A DNA stretch of 64,000 nucleotides, from assembly GCA_024704175.1 (NCBI GenBank), contig CP085629.1, forward strand, positions 434,001 through 498,000, read 5' to 3'. This DNA comes from Paenibacillus sp. P25. GTDB lineage: Bacteria; Bacillota; Bacilli; Paenibacillales; NBRC-103111. Made by a program: the position numbers and the translations under genes. Positions 20,355 through 29,919 of the stretch are shown here, in pieces (the first letter of the stretch is position 1; every line of letters begins with the position of its first letter). The notes under the pieces are model-generated. The model ran no database searches, was not told the origin of the DNA, and worked only from the letters and a program-made list of their open reading frames with translations.

Positions 20355-21117
20355 ATGCCCCACATCCAAACGAAAGAAGCAACAAACGATCTGCACATTG
20401 CTCCGCTTGGAGATCGGGCGGTTGTCGTTCAATTCGGCAGCGGCATTGACCGTGTAACGCATGGTAAGGTTCAAGCGTTATGCTCCCGGCTGGAGCAGTG
20501 CCCCTTCCCGGGAATGATCGAAATCGTTCCGGCTTTCGCATCGGTTACGATTTATTACGACCCGATGCTGCTTAGCGGTCCGTCTGCTCGGCGCTATGGG
20601 CGTTCCGGCGGGGGCTCCGCATTCGACAAGGTATCGGCTCTGCTCGAGAGCATGGTCTCCGAACTGGGCCCGGAGGCTCACGGCTCATCCCGGGTCGTCC
20701 GAATCCCCGTATGTTACGGGGGAGAGCTGGGCCCGGATCTGGCGGAGGTGGCCCGGCATAACGGGCTTTCGGAGGAGGAAGTCATTGAAATTCATTCCTC
20801 TCAAGATTATTTGGTGTACATGATCGGATTCGCTCCGGGCTTTCCCTATCTCGGAGGGATGTCCGAGAAGATCGTGACGCCGAGGCGGAGCTCCCCGCGA
20901 CTCGCGATTCCGACCGGGTCGGTAGGCATCGGAGGGAATCAGACCGGCGTTTACCCGATCTCCACCCCGGGAGGATGGCAGTTAATCGGGAGAACCCCGG
21001 TCGCCGTTATTCCGCCCGGATCATGAGGAGCCCAGCTTGCTCCGAGCCGGGGATACGGTCCGCTTTCAGCCGATCACCCTGCAGCAATTTGAACATTGGA
21101 AAGAGGATGGCTTATGA
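20355..21117 (+). CDS. pxpB: 5-oxoprolinase subunit PxpB (KipI-like; one frameshift)
   Basis: One of three subunits of the ATP-dependent bacterial 5-oxoprolinase that opens pyroglutamate to glutamate. About 253 residues. The conserved features are LGDRAVVVQFG near the start, the AHS1-domain motif MIGFAPGFPYLGGM, PRRSSPRLAIPTGSVGIGG and TPGGWQLIGRTP. The frame breaks near 21005. In the corrected frame the tail reads EPSLLRAGDTVRFQPITLQ and stops at 21117, overlapping the start of pxpC as ATGA. GAGGTG six bases upstream supports ATG 20355 over the GTG at 20346. Paralogues (KipI) inhibit a sporulation kinase in Bacillus, but the operon argues for the enzyme. Confidence 0.9.
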
Positions 21118-22132
21118 GTATCCGCATTTTACGTCCGGGTCTACTGACCACCATCCAGGATACGGGAAGATTCGGATATCAACAGCAGGGTGTTATCGTC
21201 AGCGGGGCGATGGATGCTTTTGCGCTTCGGATCGCAAACTTGCTCGTCGGCAATGCCGAGGATGAAGCGGCACTGGAAATCACCTTGATGGGACCTTCGC
21301 TGCGCTTCGAGGCGGATCTGCTGATTTCCATTTGCGGCGGGAATCTGTCTCCCGCGGTGGATGGAAACCCGGTTCCGCTCTGGCGGCCGGTATATGTGCG
21401 CTCCGGAACGACGCTGGAATTCGGAGCCTGCCGAACCGGGGCCCGCGCCTATTTGGCCGTATCCGGCGGGTTCGATGTCCCGATAGTGATGCGGAGCCGA
21501 AGCACCTATCTGCGCGCCGGAATCGGCGGGTTCGAGGGCCGGGCGCTGCAGGAAGGAGATGTTCTGCGAGCCGGTGTACCCTCCGCTCCTGCAACCCTAT
21601 ATATGACCAGGCTTGCCGGCAGGACGGGCTCGTGTCCATTCCATGCAGCCGACTGGTTCGTCGGGGAGAGCTTCTTCCGGTTTATGCCCCAAATCCGTCG
21701 ATCCGCGTGATTCGGGGGCACGAATTTGGCCGCTTTGCCGCAGAGAGCCAAGCGTTGTTCTTGAGCGGCGGTTACCAGGTAACGCCGCAGTCGGACCGGA
21801 TGGGCTACCGTCTTAAGGGACCGGTTCTGAAATTAAAAGAATCGGAAGAGGGAGAGATGCTGTCGGAAGCCGTTTCTTTCGGAACCGTTCAAGTACCGTC
21901 TGACGGCAATCCGATTATTCTCATGGCGGACTGCCAGACCATCGGCGGTTATCCCAAAATCGCGCAGGTCGCGACAGTCGATCTCCCCGTTCTGGCCCAG
22001 GTGAAGCCCGGCGAAACGATCCGGTTCGCCGAGATTTCCGTGCAGGAGGCCGAGCGGTTATATCTCAAGAGGGAGACGGACATGGTCATGGCGGCGAAGG
22101 CGATGGCTCTTCATTTTAAAGAAAGTAGGTAG
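21114..22132 (+). CDS. pxpC: 5-oxoprolinase subunit PxpC (KipA-like; one frameshift)
   Basis: Biotin-dependent carboxylase-like AHS2-domain protein of about 339 residues and partner of PxpB. It begins IRILRPGLLTTIQDTGRFGYQ and contains SGAMDAFALRIANLLVGN. LAVSGGFDVPIVMRSRSTY and, after the break, NPSIRVIRGHEFGRF and YQVTPQSDRMGYRLKG follow. The frame shifts near 21672. ATG 21114 overlaps the pxpB stop and gives the normal N-terminus; an earlier start in the same frame would add residues not seen in the family. pxpA follows after six bases, so the subunits are made together. Confidence 0.9.
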
Positions 22133-22138
22133 ATCGGG

Positions 22139-22908
22139 ATGTATTCTGTCGACTTGAACTGTGATCTGGGAGAAAGCTTCGGCGCGTATAAGATGGGAAG
22201 CGACGAGCAGATTTTGCCGCTGATTACTTCCGCCAACATTGCTTGCGGCTATCATGCGGGCGATCCCGGCATGATGCGGCAAACCGTCAAACTGGCAATG
22301 GAACATGGGATTGCCGTCGGGGCGCATCCGGGGTCGCCGGATTTGATCGGATTCGGAAGGCGCAACATGGACGTGTCCCCGCAGGAGGTATACGACATGA
22401 CCGTATATCAGATCGGGGCGCTGGATGCTTTCGTCCGCTCGGAAGGCGGCACGATGCAGCACGTCAAGCCGCACGGCGCTTTATACAATATGGCCGCTCA
22501 GAACGCCGGCCTGGCCGATGCCATTGCCGAATCGGTGTATAAAGTGAATCCGGAGCTGGTCTTGTTCGGCCTCTCGGGAAGCGAATTGATCCGTGCCGGC
22601 CGCCGGATTGGACTTCGTACAGCGAGCGAGGTGTTTGCCGACCGTACCTACCAGCAGGACGGCGACCCTGACTCCCCGGCGGCGGCCCGGACGCCTTGAT
22701 CCACGACCCGGAGCTTGCCGCAGGGCGCATCATTCGGATGGTGAAGGAAGGAACAGTCCGCTCGCAGCAGGGAATCGACGTTCCGATTGCTGCGGATACG
22801 ATCTGCATCCACGGGGATGGAGAACACGCCTTGCCGTTTGCCCGCCGGATCAAGCAGCCGCTTATCGACGAAGGGGTTGCGGTTCAGCCTGTTAGGAATT
22901 CTATCTAA
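22139..22908 (+). CDS. pxpA: 5-oxoprolinase subunit PxpA (LamB/YcsF family; two frameshifts)
   Basis: LamB/YcsF-family metal-dependent deacetylase-like fold, about 256 residues, the third 5-oxoprolinase subunit. It starts [17 protein letters not shown] with the conserved acidic residues. It then shows [42 protein letters not shown], and after the breaks [16 protein letters not shown]. Breaks near 22658 and 22695 surround a low-complexity C/G-rich segment (TPRRRPG). With PxpB and PxpC it completes the enzyme. The two DUF969/DUF979 membrane proteins immediately downstream are the likely 5-oxoproline importer. Confidence 0.92.
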
Positions 22909-22929
22909 TCATTAGAGGAGGAAGGCTCC

Positions 22930-23641
22930 ATGTTCACTCTGATCGGCGTCTTCATTGTCATTATCGGTTTTGCCCTTCGTTTTAACCCGCTCCTCGTCGT
23001 TTCGGTTGCCGGCATTGCCACCGGTCTTGCCGGCCATATGTCACTTGTCAAAATTTTGGAGACGTTCGGGAACGCCTTTGTGACCAACCGCTATATCTCT
23101 CTTTTCATTCTTACCCTGCCGATCGTCGGGCTACTGGAAAGATACGGTCTCAAGGAGCAGGCGCAAAACTTGATCGGTAGAATTAAAGCGGCGACCACCG
23201 GACGGTCGCTCATCGTATACCTGTTCATCCGGCAGGCGGCGGCTGGCCATCGGTCTGACCAGTCTTGGCGGGCATGCCCAAATGGTTCGTCCTCTCGTAG
23301 CTCCGATGGCGGAAGGGGCCGCGGCAAGCAAGCTGGGGAAGCCGCCGGATTCGCTGCGGAACCAGATCAAGGCTTACTCCGCTTCAGCGGACAATGTAGG
23401 CGTGTTTTTCGGGGAGGATGTATTTATCGCTTTCGGCGCGGTCCTGCTTATTCAAGGCTTCCTGCAGCAGAACGGCATTAACGTCGAGCCTCTGCATATT
23501 TCCGTCTGGGGTATTCCGACCGCCATCAGCGCTTTCCTGATTCACGGCGCAAGGCTGTATTTGTTTGACCGCAAAATCAAAGGCTATGCGCCGGACGGAG
23601 CGTCCCTGAGCAAGCAATCCTCACCGGAAGAGGTGGCTTAA
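22930..23641 (+). CDS. DUF969-family membrane protein, probable 5-oxoproline transporter subunit (one frameshift)
   Basis: About 236 residues with five or six hydrophobic segments (LIGVFIVIIGFALRF and FILTLPIVGLLERYGL among them). The frame shifts near 23238. The restored sequence runs IGLTSLGGHAQMVRPLVAPM into the conserved SADNVGVFFGEDVFIAFGAV. The family is always paired with DUF979, whose gene follows after two bases, and the pair is repeatedly linked with pxpABC genes. A role in 5-oxoproline uptake follows from this association and is not shown biochemically here. Confidence 0.85.
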
Positions 23642-23643
23642 CC

Positions 23644-24597
23644 ATGATCGTGAATCTCGAGTACGTTTATTATTTCGCCGCCGTTATTTTAGCGGTCATT
23701 ACAGTGCTGACCCTAAGGGATAAGGGCAATCCGAAAAGATTGCTCACGGCGTCGTTCTGGGGACTGTTCGCCATATCGTTCGCCTTTGGCAAAGTCATTC
23801 CTCCGATGTATATGGGGATTCTCGCCATCGTCATGGCACTCATCGCCGGTTTCGGCGGGGTCCGGCTCGGTTCGTACAAGCGACCGACGGATGAGGAGCG
23901 TTCGGCCAGCGCCAAGAGATACGGCAATAAGCTGTTCCTGCCGATTCTATTGATTCCGCTCATTACGCTCATCGGTTCCGTATGGCTGAAGGATCTGACT
24001 GTCGGCGGACTCCGCTTGCTCGACAAATCCAACGTAACGCTCGCAAGCCTCGGCGTTGCCTGTGTGATCGCCTTGATTGCCGCTTTGCTGCTGACCAAGG
24101 ACAACGTCCTGCAGCCGGTGAAGGAATCCCGCAGACTGCTCGACGCCATCGGCTGGGCGGCGGTGCTCCCACAAATGCTGGCCGGCCTTGGGGCTCTCTT
24201 CGCTGCAGCGGGCGTAGGCAAAGTGATCTCCGATGCGGTAACCGCAGCGATTCCCGGGGACAATCGGTTGCTCGTTGTTGCCGCTTACGCTATCGGGATG
24301 GCCTTATTCACGATGATCATGGGCAACGCGTTCGCCGCCTTTCCGGTGATGACCGCAGGGATCGGACTGCCGCTGCTCGTGAACGTCCATGGGGCCAACC
24401 CGGCGATTCTCTGTTCCATCGGCATGCTGTCCGGCTACTGCGGCACGCCGCTGACCCCGATGGCGGCCAACTACAATATTGTGCCGGCCGCGCCGCTGGA
24501 TTTACCCAACAAATATGGGGTCATCAAGGCACAGGCACCGACCGGGCTCATTTTGCTTGCAGTTAATATCGTGCTGATGTATTATCTTGCGTTCTAA
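23644..24597 (+). CDS. DUF979-family membrane protein, probable 5-oxoproline transporter subunit
   Basis: An intact 317-residue integral membrane protein with about eight to ten hydrophobic helices and little soluble sequence. Conserved stretches include KVIPPMYMGILAIVMALIAGFGG, split here by loops, and GNAFAAFPVMTAGIGLPLLV. The C-terminal region has YCGTPLTPMAANYN, typical of DUF979. It is coupled to the DUF969 gene by a two-base gap and is the last gene of the operon, being followed by a strong terminator. The pair probably imports 5-oxoproline; a dipeptide or related anion cannot be excluded. Confidence 0.88.
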   Translation: MIVNLEYVYYFAAVILAVITVLTLRDKGNPKRLLTASFWGLFAISFAFGKVIPPMYMGILAIVMALIAGFGGVRLGSYKRPTDEERSASAKRYGNKLFLPILLIPLITLIGSVWLKDLTVGGLRLLDKSNVTLASLGVACVIALIAALLLTKDNVLQPVKESRRLLDAIGWAAVLPQMLAGLGALFAAAGVGKVISDAVTAAIPGDNRLLVVAAYAIGMALFTMIMGNAFAAFPVMTAGIGLPLLVNVHGANPAILCSIGMLSGYCGTPLTPMAANYNIVPAAPLDLPNKYGVIKAQAPTGLILLAVNIVLMYYLAF

Positions 24598-24627
24598 CCT
24601 CGGGCTCCTCCTATTGGGAACGTTCTG

Positions 24628-24658
24628 AACCTGTTGAGAAACCTCAACAGGTTTTTTC
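24628..24658 (+). terminator. Rho-independent terminator of the 5-oxoproline operon
   Basis: AACCTGTTGAG and CTCAACAGGTT form a perfect 11-base-pair stem with a three-base loop, followed by TTTTCTTT. Confidence 0.92.
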
Positions 24659-24791
24659 TTTAAATAGAGCTGGCAAAAAAAATCATGTAGAATTATTACC
24701 ATTTTTCTTTGAATAATGCCATAAACGGACGGATATTTTGACTAAAATGAAACCGTATTCAAGAAATTGCAATTGAGATGGGGAGTATGAG

Positions 24792-26276
24792 ATGAACCGC
24801 TCCAATATGAATTTTGTGTTCTTTTTCCCGGATGAAATGCGGGCGGAAAGCTTAGGTCGCTACAGCCATCCGGCGGTGCAAACGCCCAACCTGAATCGAT
24901 TGGCGGAGGAGGGGGTGCGTTTCGACCAGTGCCATGTGCAGAATACCGTATGCTCGCCGTCCCGATGCAGCTTAGTGACCGGCTTGTATCCTCATGTGTC
25001 CGGGCATCGGACGCTATGGCATCTGCTCCGGCCTCATGAGCCCAGCATGTTCCGGTATCTGAAGCAAAGCGGCTACCAGATCAAATGGTTCGGCAAAAAT
25101 CATACCTATTCCGATGAATACTTGGAGGAAATTTTGGGCGAAGAGGCTTTTCAGTCCGGAGAACAACGGATGAGGTCGATACGGGGCGATTTTCAATCGA
25201 GAAATCCTTACGGGCCGGAAGACGAACGCTTTTACAGCTTTCTGTTGGAACCGGATTCCGAAGGGGGACAGGGCCCGACGGAGACCGAACTGCACATCCG
25301 CAAGGCCATCGAGTTTCTGAATTCGCCGGAGGCCCGGCAGCGACCGTTCATTCTGTTTCTCCCGACGCTCCTGCCGCATGCTCCCTACGTGATTCCCGAG
25401 CCTTATTACAGTATGTACGATCCGGAGCAGTTGCCGCCTCTGAAGCAGGCCGGCTCTCCGAATAAGCCTTCGTACCATGAGCTCATCCGTTCTTACCGCC
25501 GATTGGACCGGATCCAGGATGATACGCTTAAAAAGATTCAAGCGGTATACCTCGGCATGATCACCTATGTCGACGATCAATTCGGCCGGTTAATGGAGGC
25601 GCTTTCCGCAAACGGCTTCGACGATTCGACGACGGTGATCGTGTCCTCGGATCATGGCGACTACGCGGGGGATTACGGTCTTGTCGAGAAATGGCCGAAT
25701 GCGATGGAGGATTGCTTGACCCGCGTGCCGCTCATCATTCGTAAGCCCGGGAACGAGAAAGGGCATGTGGTCCATGAACCTGTCGAGCTGTTCGACATTA
25801 TGCCCACGATTCTGGAGCTCGCAGGGATTGCGGCGGCTCACGACCATTTTGCCCGATCGCTTGCCCCGCGGCTGTCCGGTCAACCCGGAGATCCGGATAG
25901 GGCCGTCTTTGCCGAAGGCGGGTACAATCCAAGAGAGCCTCACTGCTTCGAAGGCGATCCGGTTCGCGATGCCTGGTTTGCGAATAACCCGGAAAGCTAT
26001 TACTGGCCCAAGGCCCGGCAGCAGCAGGAGCATCCCGAGAGCGTATGCCGCACCACGATGATGCGGACGCTGGAGTATAAACTGATTCGGCGGACGGACG
26101 ACGTAAGCGAGCTTTATGATCTGAAGAAGGATCCGCAAGAACTCCATAACGTGTACGATCATCCGGATTATGCGGAAATCCGGCAGACCATGGAGCAGCG
26201 GATGCTGGGATGGTACATCGAAACCTCCGATGTGGTGCCGAGGGACAACGACCAAGGGATGTTTATTCAAAAATAA
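24792..26276 (+). CDS. Sulfatase (S1 family, cysteine type)
   Basis: An intact 494-residue arylsulfatase-type hydrolase without a signal peptide. The formylglycine signature CSPSRCSLVTG near residue 56 gives the cysteine that must be oxidised by a maturase, not encoded in this window. Metal-ligand regions are FFFPDEMRAESLG at the N-terminus and VSSDHGDYAGDYGLVEKW in the middle. LLPHAPYV supplies a family histidine. It should remove sulfate from a sugar or glycan fragment in the cytoplasm. The GPH sugar transporter starts 26 bases later and a divergent-type AraC regulator follows, so the three form one sulfated-sugar module. Confidence 0.9.
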   Translation: MNRSNMNFVFFFPDEMRAESLGRYSHPAVQTPNLNRLAEEGVRFDQCHVQNTVCSPSRCSLVTGLYPHVSGHRTLWHLLRPHEPSMFRYLKQSGYQIKWFGKNHTYSDEYLEEILGEEAFQSGEQRMRSIRGDFQSRNPYGPEDERFYSFLLEPDSEGGQGPTETELHIRKAIEFLNSPEARQRPFILFLPTLLPHAPYVIPEPYYSMYDPEQLPPLKQAGSPNKPSYHELIRSYRRLDRIQDDTLKKIQAVYLGMITYVDDQFGRLMEALSANGFDDSTTVIVSSDHGDYAGDYGLVEKWPNAMEDCLTRVPLIIRKPGNEKGHVVHEPVELFDIMPTILELAGIAAAHDHFARSLAPRLSGQPGDPDRAVFAEGGYNPREPHCFEGDPVRDAWFANNPESYYWPKARQQQEHPESVCRTTMMRTLEYKLIRRTDDVSELYDLKKDPQELHNVYDHPDYAEIRQTMEQRMLGWYIETSDVVPRDNDQGMFIQK

Positions 26277-26302
26277 ATCATCCGACGTAAGGAGGAAGTC
26301 CA

Positions 26303-27658
26303 ATGGGGGCGAAACTAAATTACAAACAAATGTTCAGCTACGCTTCAGGGAACTTCGGACTGAACTTGTTCTTCAGCTCGATTTCGACATACCTGCTGTA
26401 CTTTTACACCGATAACATGGGGATTACGGCCGCGGCGCTGGGAACGCTGATGTTCGTTGCACAGCTGATCAATTTGGTGACCAACCCGCTCATGGGGATC
26501 ATCGTCGACCGAACCGACTCCCGTTGGGGCAAATTCCGGCCTTACTTTCTGTTCGGCTGCATTCCGCTTGCCTTGATTGGTCTTCTTGTGTTCACGGTAC
26601 CGGGGCTTGATCCTTCGGGGACGTTGGCTTATGCCTATGTCACCTACATTCTGTTCAATATTCTTTATTCGATTATTAATATCCCCTACAGCTCGACACT
26701 GGCGGCTATGTCGGATGACTATTACACCCGATCCCGTATTTCCTCCATCAAGGTGTTCTTCGGCCAATTCGGAGGACTCATCGTCAGCGACGCCACCCTT
26801 CCGATAATTCACCTCTTTTCTTCGGAAGCGAGCGGCTTCCATGCGGTATATTCCATATACGGCGCTTTGCTGGTGCTTACGATGCTGATCACCTTCTCCG
26901 GAACGAAAGGTATCGGCCATAAATCACCGGAACAGCAGGCGGATAAAGGCGGGAAGAAGCTGACGATCGGCAAACAGCTGCAAACCGTATTTTTGAACAA
27001 ATACTTGCTCTGGTCGCTGCTGTTCATCCTTGTCAACACGCTGTCTTTGTCGACGAAGAATGCGGCATCGCTTTATTTCTTCAAATACAACATCGGAAAA
27101 GCCGATATGTTCTCCTTGTACTCTCTGGTCGGCTTCTCCATTCTCATCATCGGCATTTTGCTGAATCCGCTGCTCGTCGGCAGGCTGGGTAAACGAAATG
27201 TAGGCATCTTCAGCCAAGGTATTGTCGTCATCGGACTTACGGGGTTTTATTTCCTGCATTCCAGCATAGAAATGATCTTTCTGTTCGGCGGGATCAGTTA
27301 CCTCGGATTTGGACTGACGACGCCGCTGCTCTGGGCTATGGTTCCGGATACGATCGAATACGGGACATGGAAAACCGGCCTGCGCTCCGAAGGAACGATT
27401 TATTCCGCCTTTATCTTCGTCCAGTCGCTATCTCAAGCGGTCGGTTCCAAGGTGTCCGGAACGATTCTGACCGGCATCGGTTATGTGCCGGGCGCGGTTC
27501 AGACGGCGACGGCTTTGAACGGCATCCTGGTCATGGTAACGGTCATTCCCATTATCGGCAGTATTCTAGGAATCTGCATCCTCGCATTCTATAGGCTGGA
27601 CGACAAGACATTCAAGCGTTATGTCAGCGAGATTCAGGCGAGAAACCACGTCGCTTAA
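26303..27658 (+). CDS. GPH-family sugar:cation symporter (MelB-like)
   Basis: An intact 451-residue transporter with twelve hydrophobic segments. It belongs to the glycoside-pentoside-hexuronide family, recognised by YFYTDNMG in the first segment and the loop DRTDSRWGKFRPYFLFG after helix two. The second-half equivalent is MVPDTIEYGTWKTGLRSEG. Members import glycosides or uronides with Na+ or H+. The gene follows the sulfatase with its own GGAGG site. It probably brings in the sulfated sugar that the sulfatase then cleaves; the exact substrate is unknown. Confidence 0.9.
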   Translation: MGAKLNYKQMFSYASGNFGLNLFFSSISTYLLYFYTDNMGITAAALGTLMFVAQLINLVTNPLMGIIVDRTDSRWGKFRPYFLFGCIPLALIGLLVFTVPGLDPSGTLAYAYVTYILFNILYSIINIPYSSTLAAMSDDYYTRSRISSIKVFFGQFGGLIVSDATLPIIHLFSSEASGFHAVYSIYGALLVLTMLITFSGTKGIGHKSPEQQADKGGKKLTIGKQLQTVFLNKYLLWSLLFILVNTLSLSTKNAASLYFFKYNIGKADMFSLYSLVGFSILIIGILLNPLLVGRLGKRNVGIFSQGIVVIGLTGFYFLHSSIEMIFLFGGISYLGFGLTTPLLWAMVPDTIEYGTWKTGLRSEGTIYSAFIFVQSLSQAVGSKVSGTILTGIGYVPGAVQTATALNGILVMVTVIPIIGSILGICILAFYRLDDKTFKRYVSEIQARNHVA

Positions 27659-27680
27659 GCGCAAGAAGAGGCTGTTCTGT

Positions 27681-28921
27681 TCATTCGGCCGGCAGCTCGG
27701 AGCGGTACTGCTTGGGTGTGACGCCTGCAAATTTTTTGAATACCTTCGTAAAATAGCTCTGATCGCTGAAATTAAGCCGGGAGCAAATGTCGGATAAGGG
27801 TAATCCGCTTAAACGGATCAGCTTCTTGGCTTCCTCGACCTTTTCCTTTTGGATATATTCGCTAACGGATAGGCCCAGCTCCTTCTTAAACCGCTGCGAG
27901 AGGTAATTCGGATGAAGATTGACAAGTCCGGACAAGGTCGTCAGGGAGATATTTTCGTACAGATGGTTGAAAATATAATGTTGGCAGACAAGAATCGTTC
28001 TCGAGTAGGATTTTTGCCTGATTTGATTCACGCGGAGAGCGAACTCGAGATACATTTCTTTGCCTTTGGCCCGAATTTCGCCTGCCGATGTCATTTCTTC
28101 GGTTTCATGAATGTAATTATCGCTCAAAGTGCGGGCCTACCTCGCTGTTCAGGCCTCCGTCGATGGCGGCTCTTGTCGCTATAGTGACGGCGCAGATAAA
28201 ACCGATTTTCGCATTTCGGAGCTGGCTTTTTTTCGACAGGATCGCACGGCGTCTGCGGCTCCTCTTCGAGATGCTTCTTCAGTTCCTTGGTCCGGCCTTC
28301 TCGGATGAATTCAAGCAATCTTCTTTCGTACTGCATATCGGGATGGAGGAACAGACTCTGCCTTTGGTTCATAAGAGCTCGTTCGACGCCGCTCTGTTCG
28401 TCCGCCGCTTCGGATGGACCGTATAAGTGACTTTCGGCAATGTCGCTTGCATCGATTTCACGTTTATACAAGAAATAATAAAACAGCGAGCAAGCCTTCT
28501 TAAGCTGATCTTTTCGCATAACGGGCAGGGATTGGAAATGAGCGGTCAGTTCGCTGCGGCTTTTGCCGCTCAACCCGTAATCGTTCCATAGTCCTGTGAT
28601 CATCTCGCCTGTCATTTCCCTGAACAGGGCGGGTCCCAGCAGGATCATGCCGTTGTTCCCGGCCTGATCATACCGAATTGCGATATAATACTCCAATCCG
28701 TTGAAAGAGATCATTATGGGGCTATGGCCGGATTCAAGCCCGGAAGCAAGAAAGCCGCAGCAAGCTTGTTCATTGTGAAAGAAAGCCGTCCGGTCTGAGG
28801 GGAAACCTGCGAGCCGCCTGCCGGCAGGATCCAGATAATGAACCGGTATGCCGGAGCTGGCATGGAATAATTTGCAGAAGGTTTGCACCTCCGTTAAGGA
28901 GTGCCCGATCATCTCTTGCAT
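27681..28921 (-). CDS. AraC-family transcriptional regulator (two frameshifts)
   Basis: About 413 residues on the opposite strand to the sulfatase-transporter pair. The N-terminal half is a sensory domain of the PocR-like or similar ligand-binding type, with FHASSGIPVHYLDPAGRRL and a Cys-Cys pair. It is followed by a helical connector. The C-terminal AraC domain contains LHPNYLSQRFKKELGLSVSE and LNFSDQSYFTKVFKKFAGVTP. The frame breaks near 28210 and 28140; the bridging frame reads IGFICAVTIATRAAIDGG. It converges on the transporter gene and is the natural candidate regulator of the sulfatase module. Confidence 0.85.
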
Positions 28922-29024
28922 CCTTCTTCGCCCCCTCTGAGAATAATACCGGTTTTTTTAAATTATATCCTAAAAAAAACTGAATTGAGCGGTTTTTTCA
29001 GGGATGCCAGTGATTTTCCCCGTA

Positions 29025-29059
29025 AATAAAAAAACGAAGAGCGGCGGGGCTCCTCGTTT
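29025..29059 (-). terminator. Terminator of the 29065-29373 gene
   Basis: On the minus strand AACGAGGAGC pairs with GCTCTTCGTT and is followed by a run of T. It lies directly after the stop codon at 29065. Confidence 0.8.
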
Positions 29060-29064
29060 GATCA

Positions 29065-29373
29065 TTACTGCAAAATATTCATGCTCTCGATATGCCTTTT
29101 GGTTTCGTCCGTGCCGAGAGCGTAGAGCTTTTGGTAGATGTCTTTTAAAACCATGTCATAACCGTCATTCGACCGGTCATGATGATATTCGGTCGCAAGA
29201 TAGTGAGCCCGGCTGAACGTATCCAACTCGAAATCCTCTTTATCTTCGAACAGCTCTTGCAGCTCCCGGATCTCATCGGGTGTCGCCTCGATTTCCAGCT
29301 CGTAGGCGGCGTCCCCCTGGTGCAGCATGATCGTTCTGGACTGCACCGAAACGTAATAGGTCATCTTTTCCAT
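29065..29373 (-). CDS. Conserved small protein of unknown function
   Basis: A 102-residue acidic soluble protein with no signal peptide, membrane segment or known motif. It reads as a short beta region (TYYVSVQSRTIML, YELEIEATPDEI) followed by helices rich in Glu, Asp and His. The internal ATG at 29373 is chosen because GGGGGTT stands just upstream, and the sequence before it looks non-coding. It diverges from the DUF202 gene, with 106 bases between the starts. I do not recognise its function. Confidence 0.7.
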   Translation of the reverse strand: MEKMTYYVSVQSRTIMLHQGDAAYELEIEATPDEIRELQELFEDKEDFELDTFSRAHYLATEYHHDRSNDGYDMVLKDIYQKLYALGTDETKRHIESMNILQ

Positions 29374-29479
29374 GGTCAACCCCCATTTAACAAATATCAT
29401 TCCAACATTAATTTGCCCCGTTCCCCTGGGAATATGCAGAACAATTATAATTTTCTGGGAGGGAAGAAATAATGAGGAT

Positions 29480-29851
29480 ATGAACAACGAGAATTCATCC
29501 AGAGACCCCAGCTACATACAGCAGCATCTCGCGAATGAAAGAACCTTTCTGGCTTGGGTAAGAACCGGCATCGCGATGATCGGACTGGGCTTTTTGGCGG
29601 CCGGGGTCGTATTTCGCTCTACGCCTTACGGCCATTGGGGACATACGCTTGCGCTGATGGTCGGTGTCGGAGCCGTCCTGCTCGGAGGACTTGTTCTGGC
29701 CCTTGCGACCAAGGATTATTTTACGAAGCGGGAAGGCATCAACCGGGAGACGTTCCGTGCACCGGCGCTGGTCATTTGGCTTGTTTTTGCAAGCTTAGGC
29801 TTGCTGGATATTTTCCTGCTGGCGCTAGTTCTGGTTTTGCTTTTGTTTTAA
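29480..29851 (+). CDS. DUF202 (YidH-like) membrane protein
   Basis: A 123-residue integral membrane protein. After a polar N-terminus the signature LANERTFLAWVRTGIAMIGL appears, followed by GHTLALMVGVGAVLLGGLVLAL and a third hydrophobic segment at the C-terminus. This three-helix layout is the YidH/DUF202 family, whose function is unknown. GGGAGG at 29458-29463 lies somewhat far from ATG 29480; the nearer ATG at 29472 is closed by a stop after three codons. Confidence 0.85.
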   Translation: MNNENSSRDPSYIQQHLANERTFLAWVRTGIAMIGLGFLAAGVVFRSTPYGHWGHTLALMVGVGAVLLGGLVLALATKDYFTKREGINRETFRAPALVIWLVFASLGLLDIFLLALVLVLLLF

Positions 29852-29864
29852 GCGTGAGCCGTGG

Positions 29865-29901
29865 AAAAAGAAAATCGCCTGCTCCTTCAGCGGAGAGGCG
29901 A
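29865..29901 (-). terminator. Terminator of the peroxiredoxin-like gene
   Basis: On the minus strand TCGCCT pairs with AGGCGA across a partly paired stem and is followed by TTTTCTTTTT, just after the stop at 29920. Confidence 0.75.
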
Positions 29902-29919
29902 CTCGGGTCCTTGAAAGCT

